A stretch of 36,389 nt of DNA from an uncultured Prevotellaceae bacterium (GTDB taxonomy: Bacteria > Bacteroidota > Bacteroidia > Bacteroidales > Bacteroidaceae), in assembly GCA_902801155.1 (NCBI GenBank), contig CADCHG010000050.1, positions 1 to 36,389 on the forward strand, read 5' to 3'. Position 1 is the first letter of the stretch. Each line of letters opens with the position of its first letter. Both the position numbers and the translations under genes were made by a program. Below the pieces are notes generated by a model. It was not told the DNA's origin and did not search any database. It saw only the letters and a program-made list of their open reading frames with translations. This document shows positions 1 to 7,700 of the stretch, one piece after another.

Positions 1-167
1 TCAAAGAACAATCTCGCGATCATTCTTATGTTATCCAAGAGTCAAACAATCTTTAACCTAATAACTAAAACCTAAATCTATTATTCTACTAACCTAAACA
101 ATTCTTGTTCTTAATGTCATTCAGGAATGTTTCCGGAAGTTTGCCTTCTTTTTTCCTTTTGACGATG
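1..167 (-). promoter_or_regulatory. Untranslated leader with boxA-like motif, probably of an rRNA operon off the left edge
   Basis: No credible gene lies in 1-321. Downstream (leftward) of the strong promoter at 168-199 there are more than 160 transcribed bases without an ORF. Read on the minus strand, the leader ends at the window edge with TTGTTCTTTGA. This resembles the boxA antitermination motif found in rRNA leaders and spacers of Bacteroidota. A long non-coding leader, a consensus promoter and boxA together suggest a 16S rRNA gene just outside the window. The rRNA gene itself is not visible, so this is inference. A contig ending here would also fit, because assemblies often break at rRNA repeats. 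Confidence 0.5.
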
Positions 168-199
168 CAAAGGTAGTAAGTTTTTTCTGTGTGCGCAAA
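168..199 (-). promoter_or_regulatory. Consensus Bacteroidota promoter reading leftward
   Basis: On the minus strand a -33 box TTTG (196-199) is followed after exactly 20 bp by TACCTTTG (168-175), a full match to TAnnTTTG. The upstream DNA (200-250) is AT-rich. A small hairpin lies at 253-268 (TTGTGC and GCACAA with a 4-nt loop). The promoter reads away from the SGNH gene and out of the window. Confidence 0.75.
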
Positions 200-321
200 C
201 AATTTTACGTTTTTTATTAATAATTGTCAGTTTGCTTGATATAAATCAAACGTTGTGCCCGCGCACAAACATAAAAACATATATTTTAAGGAGTTTTAAG
301 AATTGGTTTCTTGAGCACAAT

Positions 322-1032
322 CTACTTCTTTAGGAACTCCACAACCTGATCTGCAAAAGCCTTCATTCCTGCAACGGAAGGATGTCCGCTCTGTTTCTCG
401 ATGTTGTGAAGATCAAGGCATGGCACGTTATAGTGCTTGCAAATAGTGTGTACTGACTCATTTATCTCGTCCTTGAGTTCGCTATTGAGTATGAAAACAA
501 TACGAGCCATAGGATAATTACCCTTCAGGTCATACAATAGCTTCGCCATAGCAGGACGGAAAGAATAAAGTTGTTTGTTTGTCCAGTTGCCGAAGACATA
601 ATCTCCGATAGGGGCACCACACCAACTGTCATTTGTGGCACCACAAACGAGTATCACATCAGGATTGCCAAGCCAGTTGCTTCGGGTGATAAAAGCACGA
701 TCAGAATAGTCGGCATGAGGCATGTCTTTTTTCGGACGATAGCCCGTATAGCATATCGTAGCACCAGAATAGGCATTGTTGCGCTCAAGCTTAGCGCCAA
801 GACGCTTGATGACCTGATGCCACCATGTCTGTTCTACTTTCCTGACATCATTACCCTTTTGGGCGTTCTTGTTGCCGTCAGGGAAATACCAGATGGCATT
901 GGTATCAGGAACAACACAGCCATAGAAGGTTGAATAGCTGTCGCCTAGGATAGAGATGCGGAGAGAATCTCGTTGTGCATTAGCACAGAGAGCGATAAGA
1001 ATAACAGATAGTGTTAGGAGAAATTTCTTCAT
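322..1032 (-). CDS. Secreted SGNH/GDSL-type hydrolase
   Basis: This 236-residue protein has a signal peptide (hydrophobic residues 4-16, cleavage likely after CANA, about residue 19), so it should act in the periplasm or outside the cell. SGNH block I is GDSY near residue 30. Block III is GATND, with the expected Asn in the GxND position. The C-terminal His is in GHPS, where the family usually has DxxHP. Members are esterases, lipases or carbohydrate deacetylases, and the substrate cannot be told here. The start is an ATG. It is the last gene of a run with WbqC (22-bp gap) and the DEAD-box helicase, so it is probably cotranscribed with them. The fold assignment is secure; the function is not. 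Confidence 0.8.
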   Translation of the reverse strand: MKKFLLTLSVILIALCANAQRDSLRISILGDSYSTFYGCVVPDTNAIWYFPDGNKNAQKGNDVRKVEQTWWHQVIKRLGAKLERNNAYSGATICYTGYRPKKDMPHADYSDRAFITRSNWLGNPDVILVCGATNDSWCGAPIGDYVFGNWTNKQLYSFRPAMAKLLYDLKGNYPMARIVFILNSELKDEINESVHTICKHYNVPCLDLHNIEKQSGHPSVAGMKAFADQVVEFLKK

Positions 1033-1054
1033 GTTGTTTAGTTGAAAGTTATAT

Positions 1055-1609
1055 TTATTTGTTTATTAGACAGAGAATGGACTCAGGCCCCATGTTAAAA
1101 AGGAGGTCGAGGATGCTGAGATCAGGCAGAAAACCATGACGCGACTTGAAAACCTGATAGTAAGGTTTGCAATCATTAACCTGATTGCGAGTACAGCCTT
1201 GGTATTCTTCGGTTAATCGTATCTCCGTATGGATATCAAGTAATTCGCACATCTTATGGGTAATCTCAAGGTTGTAGTCAAAGAGAAAGTCCCATTTCTT
1301 TTCAAAGAAAGGTGCGATGTCATCGGCATAATACTCAAAGAAAGGCGAAGAACCGTATGCAGATGCCAAGGCTTGCCAATGAAGATGCCTCCAGTTGTTG
1401 TGGTCGGATATTTTTATATTCTTGATAGAACCCGAGCCGGATACAGGAACCGTAAGCGTCTGTACCCCATTTGCCGTTGCTATTCGGCAACGTGTGCGTA
1501 GAGTCTGCTTCTGGAAATTCTCGTGAGCTTCTATGGAAATAGGCTCTGAGGCGCGAGCTATTTGCTCGTACCACGAGACAGGACCGAAGAACGATGTTGG
1601 CAAAACCAT
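1055..1609 (-). CDS. WbqC-like family protein
   Basis: The 184-residue protein resembles the WbqC-like family, which is widespread in Bacteroidota and sometimes found in polysaccharide or glycosylation loci. The N-terminus (FGPVSWYEQIARA), a central HNNWRHLHWQALASAYG stretch and the following SPFFEYYADDI are characteristic. There is no signal peptide or membrane segment, so it is predicted to be cytosolic. The biochemical activity of the family is unproven; a link to sugar transfer or modification is known only from context elsewhere. It lies 13 bp after the helicase stop and 22 bp before the SGNH gene, which suggests one transcript. In many Bacteroides genomes this gene sits beside lepB/dapB; here it does not. 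Confidence 0.75.
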   Translation of the reverse strand: MVLPTSFFGPVSWYEQIARASEPISIEAHENFQKQTLRTRCRIATANGVQTLTVPVSGSGSIKNIKISDHNNWRHLHWQALASAYGSSPFFEYYADDIAPFFEKKWDFLFDYNLEITHKMCELLDIHTEIRLTEEYQGCTRNQVNDCKPYYQVFKSRHGFLPDLSILDLLFNMGPESILCLINK

Positions 1610-1622
1610 CTTTACTTACGAT

Positions 1623-3569
1623 TTACTTCTTCTTTGGCTTTCTGCGTGCCCAGCCTTCCTCTGAGAAATCCACTTCCTCAGCTTTTTTCTTTCCACGTCT
1701 GCGACTCTGATCATCGTTCTTCTTGAAGAACTGACGCCAATCGCCTGTCTCTGGCATACCTGCTACATCAGAATCGAAGTCCTTGCGAGAGTTATTGCGC
1801 TTGCTCTTCTTCTCAAAACGAGAGAAATCGGCCTCTTCCTTACGACCACGACCTGAACGATTGCGACCTTCAGATTCGCTCTTGCGGCCTCTTCCGCGAC
1901 CACCAGTAGCTGGCTTTCCGTCTGGATTGTCTTCGTTGCACCTCACCTGTCGGCCTTTGTAGAATGTACCGTCAAGGGCTTTCATTACTTTCTTTGCATC
2001 ACGCTCAGGTACCTCTATGAAAGAGAATCCTGCCATAAGTTCAATATGGCCGACCTCCTGTCGTCCTTGAACATGACGGTTTACGAATTGCATAACCTCT
2101 CCTGGATAGAAGCCGTGATCTTTTCCGAGATTGACGAAAAGTCGCTTGTAGCCTTGCTGAACGGCCCTTGGCTCTCTAGGCTCCCTAGAAGATCTAGAGC
2201 CTCTAGAATTTCTTGACTCTCCACGATCCTTCTTGCTGACAGGTTTTTCAATCTCTGGAGCATCAGCATAGTATGAGAGGAAACGGCCGAACTCGCGGCT
2301 TACCATCTTCTTCAGGATATCCTCCTTGTCAACATACTCGAAATGACGGCGAACCTCTGCCATGAAAGGTTCAATCTGCTCCTCGATTACGTCAACTTTC
2401 TCTATCTCGTCAATAGCACGGAAAAGCTGTTTTGTACAGATCTCCTGTGGAGTTGGCAAGGTGCCATCCACGAATTCCTTGCCTATCTGCTTCTCAACAG
2501 CACGTATCTTATGCTTCTCACGAGTGTGGATAATGGCGATTGATGTGCCCTTCTTGCCTGCACGTCCAGTACGGCCTGAACGATGAGTGTAAGAAGCTAT
2601 ATCATCAGGCATAGCATAGTTGATAACATGGGTGAGGTCATCAACATCAAGTCCGCGGGCAGCCACATCAGTAGCTACAAGGAGCTGGGTAAGGTGGTTG
2701 CGGAACTTCTGCATCGTGAGGTCACGCTGCTGCTGGCTAAGGTCGCCATGAAGAGACTCGGCATTATAACCGTCACGGATAAGATGGTCGGCCACCTCCT
2801 GTGTCTCGGCTTTTGTACGGCAGAAAATGATAGCATAGATGCGAGGATAGTAATCCACAATACGCTTGAGTGCGAGATACTTGTCCTTGGCATTTACGAG
2901 GTAGTAGATGTGGTTTACGTTCTCAGCGCCCTCATTTCGTGAACCTACTACGATTTCCTGATAGTCGCGCAGATACTGCTTTGCAACACGCTCTACTTCT
3001 CGTGACATAGTAGCCGAGAAGAGGAGGGTGGTGTGCTCTTCTGGGATAGACTCAAATATCTCGTTGATGCTCTCCGAGAAACCCATGTTGAGCATCTCGT
3101 CAGCCTCGTCGAGTACGATCTTACGGACATTCTCCAGCTTGGCATATCCACGATTCTTCAAGTCAATAAGTCGGCCAGGAGTAGCTACGATAATCTGAGC
3201 GCCATGTTTCAGTTCGTGGCGCTGGTTCTCAATGGATGTTCCGCCATAGACCGCGCTGATATGCAGTCCCTTGACGTATTTTGCGAAATCCTTCATGTCG
3301 TCGGCTATCTGCAAGCAAAGCTCGCGGGTAGGAGCAACCACAATAGCCTGGGTATCACGGCTTGACAGGTCTATACTCTGAATAAGCGGAATACCGAAAG
3401 CTGCGGTCTTACCTGTACCTGTCTGGGCAAGGGCAATAAGATCAGAGTTCTGGCTTTCCAAAAGGAAAGGGATGGTTTGCTCCTGCACAGGCATTGGCTG
3501 TGCAAAACCGAGTTCTTCAATGGCGCGACGGATTTCCTCACTAACGCCAAGTTCTTCGAATGTCTTCAA
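1623..3569 (-). CDS. deaD: DEAD-box ATP-dependent RNA helicase, DeaD/CsdA type
   Basis: This protein unwinds RNA structure in ribosome assembly and cold adaptation. Counting from the chosen start, the Q motif is at residues 4-29, Walker A AQTGTGKT at 48-55, DEAD at 154-157, SAT at 185-187, and HRSGRTGR ends the second RecA domain. A DbpA-type RNA-binding domain follows (KRLFVNLGKDHGFYPGEV). The last ~100 residues are a basic, Arg/Gly/Lys-rich tail. The start chosen is TTG at 3567-3569, because the product then begins M-K-T-F-E-E-L-G as in relatives and an A-rich leader precedes it. Reading on upstream to GTG 3635 would translate a heptamer repeat. The Arg/Ser linker at about 2170-2215 contains four CTAG sites. 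Confidence 0.9.
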   Translation of the reverse strand: MKTFEELGVSEEIRRAIEELGFAQPMPVQEQTIPFLLESQNSDLIALAQTGTGKTAAFGIPLIQSIDLSSRDTQAIVVAPTRELCLQIADDMKDFAKYVKGLHISAVYGGTSIENQRHELKHGAQIIVATPGRLIDLKNRGYAKLENVRKIVLDEADEMLNMGFSESINEIFESIPEEHTTLLFSATMSREVERVAKQYLRDYQEIVVGSRNEGAENVNHIYYLVNAKDKYLALKRIVDYYPRIYAIIFCRTKAETQEVADHLIRDGYNAESLHGDLSQQQRDLTMQKFRNHLTQLLVATDVAARGLDVDDLTHVINYAMPDDIASYTHRSGRTGRAGKKGTSIAIIHTREKHKIRAVEKQIGKEFVDGTLPTPQEICTKQLFRAIDEIEKVDVIEEQIEPFMAEVRRHFEYVDKEDILKKMVSREFGRFLSYYADAPEIEKPVSKKDRGESRNSRGSRSSREPREPRAVQQGYKRLFVNLGKDHGFYPGEVMQFVNRHVQGRQEVGHIELMAGFSFIEVPERDAKKVMKALDGTFYKGRQVRCNEDNPDGKPATGGRGRGRKSESEGRNRSGRGRKEEADFSRFEKKSKRNNSRKDFDSDVAGMPETGDWRQFFKKNDDQSRRRGKKKAEEVDFSEEGWARRKPKKK

Positions 3570-3625
3570 TGATTTTTCTGTTTTTATTTTTACGAGTACA
3601 CGCTTTGGGGAGGAGTGTTTGCTGA

Positions 3626-3660
3626 CCACTAACACCTGTCACCTAACACCCAACACCCAT
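3626..3660. repeat. Heptamer array in the helicase leader
   Basis: Degenerate 7-bp units on the plus strand (TAACACC, TGTCACC, TAACACC, CAACACC) lie between the helicase promoter and its TTG start. It belongs to the same class of 7-bp-period arrays seen elsewhere in the window with other unit sequences. Confidence 0.7.
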
Positions 3661-3669
3661 TTGCGACTG

Positions 3670-3677
3670 CAAAGTTA
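3670..3677 (-). promoter_or_regulatory. -7 box of the helicase operon
   Basis: On the minus strand the sequence reads TAACTTTG, a full TAnnTTTG match, about 100 bp upstream of the TTG start. No TTTG is found at the expected -33 distance. It lies back to back with the promoter of the divergent M16 gene, whose -33 box starts at 3696. Confidence 0.55.
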
Positions 3678-3695
3678 ATAAAAATAGGTGGAAAA

Positions 3696-3727
3696 TTTGT
3701 CAATTTCGGATTTTTTCCATACTTTTG
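3696..3727 (+). promoter_or_regulatory. Promoter of the M16 peptidase gene
   Basis: TTTG at 3696-3699, a 20-bp spacer, then TACTTTTG at 3720-3727 make a full match to the Bacteroidota vegetative promoter. Transcription would start near 3734, about 20 nt before the ATG. Confidence 0.8.
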
Positions 3728-3755
3728 CACTAATAATTCCATTACATGGAGGCAA

Positions 3756-5006
3756 ATGCCGTATTTTTCAATGAACTACAATACTTTTACTTTAGATAAT
3801 GGACTAAGAATAATCCACCTTCCCTACCAAGGAGAGGTGGTTTATTGCGGTTATGCAGTAGCTGCCGGAACAAGCGATGAACTTGTTGGCGAAGAGGGAC
3901 TGGCTCATTTCTGTGAACACATGACTTTCAAGGGAACCGACCACCTTACTTCTATTCAGGTCATCAACACTTTGGAGAGGGTAGGAGGCGAACTTAATGC
4001 TTTCACAAGCAAAGAAGAGACTTTTTACTATGCAGCTATCCTTCGCCAGCATTTTGGCAAAGCCGTAAAGCTTCTCACCGATATTGTTTTCAACAGCACC
4101 TATCCACAGCATGAGATCGACAAGGAAATGGAGGTGGTATGCGATGAGATAGAGAGCTATCGTGATTCTCCAGCAGAACTAATCTATGACGAGTTTGAGA
4201 ACCGCATCTTCAACGGGCATCCTCTTGGTCATAACGTATTAGGCGACAAGGATACTGTGAGAGGATTCAAGTCAGAGGATTGTAAACGCTTCACGCAAAG
4301 GCTCTATCGTCCTGATAATGCCGTTTTCTATGTCTATGGCGATATAGATTTCAAGCAGTTGGTAAAGAAGTTGGAAATGCTTTCCGACAAGAAAAAGGAC
4401 GGGGAGATAATACGCTGTGACAAGAGTTTTGAAGGACTGAAGGAGGAACTTTCAGGTAAGAGAGCTAACGACGATGAGCAACAGACTCATCAGGCTCATG
4501 TGATGATAGGCACGGCCTTCGGAAAGGATCTTGAGAAATGGCGTATTCCTCTTTACCTTACCAACAATATCCTTGGAGGTCCAAGTATGAACTCGCGCCT
4601 TAATCTTGAGCTTCGCGAGAAAAGAGGTCTTGTATATACGGTGGAAAGCATTATGACAAGCTATAAGGACTCTATACTCTGGACAGTTTATTTCGGCTGT
4701 GACCAGCATGATGTGAATCGCTGTATCAGACTCGTGAAGAGTCAGTTGGCAAAACTCTGTAATGCCCCTCTCTCGTCAGTAGCCCTCTCAAATGCCAAGA
4801 GGCAGATAAAGGGACAGATAGCCCTCGCATCTGAGAATAGGGAAAACTATGCAATTTCAATGGCAAAGCAGTTTCTGCACAGAGGTACTCTCAAAAGCAT
4901 TGACAAGTTATACGAGAGAATTGATGCCGTCAAGGTGGAGGACATCTATCAGTTGGCAAATGAGATACTGAAAGAAGACAGACTCTTTACTCTTGTTTTT
5001 AGTTAA
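3756..5006 (+). CDS. M16-family (insulinase/processing-peptidase-like) zinc peptidase
   Basis: This 416-residue zinc metallopeptidase carries the inverted motif HXXEH (H51-F-C-E54-H55), with the likely third ligand in the VVCDEIESYRDSP segment near residue 131. The second M16 half follows, including the GGPSMNSRL and LREKRGLVYTV region typical of single-length M16B enzymes. There is no signal peptide, so it is probably cytosolic. Such enzymes degrade peptides; the substrate is unknown. The start could be ATG 3756 or ATG 3771 (MNYNTFTLDNG), and the second fits relatives slightly better. A GGAGG at 3748-3752 is only 3 nt from the first ATG. It is monocistronic or leads the plus-strand run with glsA/glsB. 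Confidence 0.88.
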   Translation: MPYFSMNYNTFTLDNGLRIIHLPYQGEVVYCGYAVAAGTSDELVGEEGLAHFCEHMTFKGTDHLTSIQVINTLERVGGELNAFTSKEETFYYAAILRQHFGKAVKLLTDIVFNSTYPQHEIDKEMEVVCDEIESYRDSPAELIYDEFENRIFNGHPLGHNVLGDKDTVRGFKSEDCKRFTQRLYRPDNAVFYVYGDIDFKQLVKKLEMLSDKKKDGEIIRCDKSFEGLKEELSGKRANDDEQQTHQAHVMIGTAFGKDLEKWRIPLYLTNNILGGPSMNSRLNLELREKRGLVYTVESIMTSYKDSILWTVYFGCDQHDVNRCIRLVKSQLAKLCNAPLSSVALSNAKRQIKGQIALASENRENYAISMAKQFLHRGTLKSIDKLYERIDAVKVEDIYQLANEILKEDRLFTLVFS

Positions 5007-5064
5007 AAATAGCCGTTATTGCTAAATAATTGGGATAAAAAGAGTATATTTCAGAATTTATTGT

Positions 5065-5072
5065 TAATTTTG
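5065..5072 (+). promoter_or_regulatory. -7 box immediately before glsA
   Basis: TAATTTTG matches TAnnTTTG and ends only 7 nt before the ATG at 5080, so the transcript would be leaderless or nearly so. No clear TTTG is seen at -33, so strength is uncertain. Confidence 0.45.
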
Positions 5073-5079
5073 CATTCAA

Positions 5080-5910
5080 ATGGCCGTTATCACAGAACAT
5101 ACAATCGACATCGAAAAGATTCTTGCCTCAAAAGTGGGCGATAAGATGAAGTTTATCCCTAAGAGCCTTGTGAACTGGCTTAAAAGGACAGTCCATCAGG
5201 AGGAGTTGAACGAATTCATCTGGAAAAGTAGGAATCATGAAGGTGCCGAATGGTTAGAGGAATGTGTTAAGTTCCTTGACATGAATCTTAATGTCGAGGG
5301 CTTTGAGAACCTTCCCGACAAGGATGACGCAAAACGCTATACCTTTGTCAGCAACCATCCTCTTGGTGGTGGTGACGGTGTTGCCCTTGGTGCTATCCTT
5401 GGCAGAAAATACGGCAATGATTTCAGATTGATTGTCAATGATATCCTTATGAATCTTCCGGGACTTGCCCCTCTCTGCATCCCAGTGAATAACACCACGA
5501 GCAAGAGGGAAAGGGCTTTAACCGCTATGCTGGAAACTGGATTTGCAAGCGAACATAACCTGCTATTGTTTCCTGCTGGATTGTGTTCACGAAAGATTGA
5601 CGGTAAGATTCAGGATTTGGAATGGAAGAAGACATTTATCACAAAGAGCATAGAGGCACAGCGTGATATCGTGCCTATCCATTTCAGCGGACAGAATTCT
5701 GATAAATTCTATCGCATAGCAAATATCTGCAAGAAACTCCATCTGAAAGTGAATGTGGCAATGCTTTATCTTCCTGATGAGATGATAAAGAACAGGCATA
5801 ATACGTTCTCAGTGAAGATCGGGAAGCCTATTCCTTGGCAGACATTCGACAAGAGCCGAAAGCCAAAGGATTGGGCTCAGTGGGTAAGAAAGCAGGTATA
5901 TGAACTATAA
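5080..5910 (+). CDS. glsA: Glycine-lipid O-acyltransferase (GlsA-like, PlsC fold)
   Basis: The 276-residue protein has a PlsC-like acyltransferase core with NHPLGGGDG at 92-100. The catalytic His93 and Asp99 are separated by five residues, where classic PlsC has four. LLLFPAGLCSRK is the second conserved block. It resembles the Bacteroides O-acyltransferase GlsA, which esterifies a second fatty acid onto the 3-hydroxyl of N-acyl-3-hydroxyacyl glycine to make glycine lipids. The next gene is the matching N-acyltransferase, which strongly supports the role. The protein is likely a peripheral inner-membrane enzyme. The conserved N-terminus (FIPKSLVNWLKRTVHQEELN) supports the ATG at 5080. Annotation pipelines often call it 1-acyl-glycerol-3-phosphate acyltransferase or hemolysin. 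Confidence 0.82.
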   Translation: MAVITEHTIDIEKILASKVGDKMKFIPKSLVNWLKRTVHQEELNEFIWKSRNHEGAEWLEECVKFLDMNLNVEGFENLPDKDDAKRYTFVSNHPLGGGDGVALGAILGRKYGNDFRLIVNDILMNLPGLAPLCIPVNNTTSKRERALTAMLETGFASEHNLLLFPAGLCSRKIDGKIQDLEWKKTFITKSIEAQRDIVPIHFSGQNSDKFYRIANICKKLHLKVNVAMLYLPDEMIKNRHNTFSVKIGKPIPWQTFDKSRKPKDWAQWVRKQVYEL

Positions 5911-5931
5911 TTAACAATTAATAATTAACAT
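5908..5931. repeat. Heptamer array between glsA and glsB
   Basis: AATTAAC-type 7-bp units begin at the glsA stop codon and run to 5931. The same unit family recurs at 28908-28943 and 29222-29243. Confidence 0.6.
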
Positions 5932-5959
5932 GCCTTTCGCCTATACTGCGCCAGCTTCT

Positions 5960-6002
5960 TGCCCCTTACGGGGAAAGATGCCCACAGGGCAGAAAGGGGT
6001 CG
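5960..6002. repeat. GC-rich double-hairpin element before glsB
   Basis: Two short stems (CCCC/GGGG at 5962-5973 and GCCC/GGGC near 5980-5990) end in AAAGGGGTCG, about 8 nt before the glsB ATG. Read on its minus strand, the element at 32215-32263 in front of folE has the same arrangement and very similar sequence. It looks like an intercistronic repeat and not coding sequence, which argues against starting glsB at 5959. Confidence 0.6.
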
Positions 6003-6009
6003 TAATTAT

Positions 6010-7008
6010 ATGAAGGAAGAAGAAATAATACAACCAATTCCTAAAGAGTTGCTTATCAGCGAACTTACTCCTGAGAAGCAGCTCCGCATGACCAATAAGA
6101 GCAATAACCAGATTTTTATCGTTACGGCTCACGACTCTCCTAATGTAATGCAGGAGATAGGTCGTCTCAGAGAAATCGCTTTCCGTACTGCCGGCGGCGG
6201 TACTGGCAAGAGCGTTGATATCGATGAGTTCGACACATGCGAGAATTGCTATAAGCAGCTCATCGTGTGGAATCCTGACGATCAGGAAATCATCGGCGGC
6301 TACAGATACCTCATGGGTGACCAATGGCAGTACGATGAGAAGGGACAGCCTATCCTCGCTACAAGCCACATGTTCCATTTCTCTGAGAAATTCATCAAGG
6401 AATATGCTCCGAAAACCATTGAGCTTGGCCGTTCATGGGTAACGGTCGAGTACCAGAGCTCAAAGATGGGTGCTAAGAGCCTCTTTGCCCTCGACAACCT
6501 CTGGGATGGTCTTGGCGCACTCACCGTCATCAATCCGAATATGAAATACTATTTCGGCAAGATGACGATGTACCCTAACTACATCCGATTTGGCCGTGAC
6601 CTTATATTATACTTCCTCAAGAAGCATTTCGACGACAAGGAAGGTCTCATCACTCCTATCAAGCCTCTCGCACTTGAAACTCCTGAGAATGAACTTGCAC
6701 AGGTGTTCTGCGGACGTGATTTCAAGGAGGACTACCGAATCCTTAACGGAGGCATTCGTGCCCTTGGTTTCAACATTCCGCCACTCGTGAATGCCTATAT
6801 GAACCTAAGCCCTACGATGAAGCTCTTCGGAACAGCTATCAACTACGGCTTTGGTGATGTTGAGGAGACAGGCATCCTTATCGCAGTAGATGAGATATTG
6901 GAAAGCAAGCGTGTTCGCCACATAGAATCTTTTGTAAAGGAACATCCTGAGGCTATGTGGATAACAAGTGGAGCGAGCAAAGTAGTATATAAGGACAAGA
7001 CCTGTTAG
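6010..7008 (+). CDS. glsB: Glycine N-acyltransferase (GlsB-like, GNAT fold, OlsB family)
   Basis: From ATG 6010 this is a 332-residue GNAT-type acyltransferase. The GlsB/OlsB family transfers a 3-hydroxy fatty acid from acyl-ACP to glycine, giving commendamide-like N-acyl glycine, the precursor of glycine lipids. Conserved stretches include RLREIAFRTAGGGTGKSVDIDEFD and IELGRSWVTVEYQ. It directly follows glsA, as in Bacteroides, and the pair makes up the known glycine-lipid pathway. An upstream ATG at 5959 is in frame, but its extra 17 residues translate a GC-rich repeat, so ATG 6010 is preferred. The last codons form part of a terminator-like hairpin (6991-7019). 'Hemolysin' is a frequent misannotation for this family. 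Confidence 0.82.
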   Translation: MKEEEIIQPIPKELLISELTPEKQLRMTNKSNNQIFIVTAHDSPNVMQEIGRLREIAFRTAGGGTGKSVDIDEFDTCENCYKQLIVWNPDDQEIIGGYRYLMGDQWQYDEKGQPILATSHMFHFSEKFIKEYAPKTIELGRSWVTVEYQSSKMGAKSLFALDNLWDGLGALTVINPNMKYYFGKMTMYPNYIRFGRDLILYFLKKHFDDKEGLITPIKPLALETPENELAQVFCGRDFKEDYRILNGGIRALGFNIPPLVNAYMNLSPTMKLFGTAINYGFGDVEETGILIAVDEILESKRVRHIESFVKEHPEAMWITSGASKVVYKDKTC

Positions 7009-7019
7009 GTTTTGTCCTT
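6991..7019 (+). terminator. Hairpin at the end of glsB
   Basis: A 12-bp stem (AAGGACAAGACC with GGTTTTGTCCTT, one G-T pair) has a 5-nt loop that contains part of the stop codon. The following DNA is only moderately T-rich, so this may be a weak terminator or an RNA 3' end protector. Confidence 0.5.
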
Positions 7020-7060
7020 AATTCTTAATATGATATACAGCGATGAAAACACAAAACATT

Positions 7061-7700
7061 AATCCCGGAAAACGTGTAGATAACGAGTAACGGGTAACAA
7101 TAAGGAAAATAGTGTAAGCTGCTGCCTATATTTATTATTTCTTATATAATAAGGTATATAAACTCCTTAGAAATATTCAGTAAATTTTTTGGCTATGCAC
7201 TAAAATCCTTATTGTTACCCGTTACCTGTTATTGGCCGGGATTTTGCTTGACTGCTGAGAGAGACTCTTTTATGGTTTGTGGTTATCTAAAGTAAAGATA
7301 ATGAAGCTGTTATGTGCAAGACTAGAGAGTGAATATAGGCGACTGATGGTCTCAATAGCATAACAATAAGCATTAATTCGTGGCTGATTCTCCTTGTTCG
7401 GTATGCATGAAAAACGCGGAAAAACGTGAAAACCATTCCAAAACCATCTCCCAAACTAAATACTGGCTTCAATGAGATTCTGCGAGAGCTTTCCAACTGC
7501 CTCCTATGCAGTTCCGTTGTACCTCCGTTGTAAGTCCGTTATAAGTCCGTTTCAGGTCCGTTCCTCTATTAGGCTTAAAAGCGAGGGTAGAGCGAAGGCA
7601 TAACGAAGGCATTTCGAGGGCACAACAGCACTTCTAACCATGCAGTAACGGGTAACGGGTAACAATAAGGAATTTTGTGTTAGCGTACCTCATTTCAGGT
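7061..7700. repeat. Large structured intergenic repeat, copy A
   Basis: This fills the gap between glsB and the convergent lipoprotein gene and matches 20441-20985 (copy B) along its length, by eye roughly three bases in four or better. Order of parts: an inverted repeat (left arm 7061-7105, right arm 7207-7243, sharing GTAACGGGTAACAATAAGGA and AATCCCGG); a middle segment; five 11-bp units of the type TCCGTTGTAAG (about 7510-7563); three 11-bp units of the type CGAAGGCATAA (about 7593-7625); a third copy of GTAACGGGTAACAATAAGGA (about 7652-7672); and a terminal block. The end overlaps the last two codons and stop of the lipoprotein gene. I see no gene in it. Confidence 0.85.

Noticed and set aside
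7287-7496. 69-codon minus-strand ORF in repeat copy A
   Set aside because: It lies wholly in the non-coding repeat, only partly matches the frame in copy B and has no start-site support.
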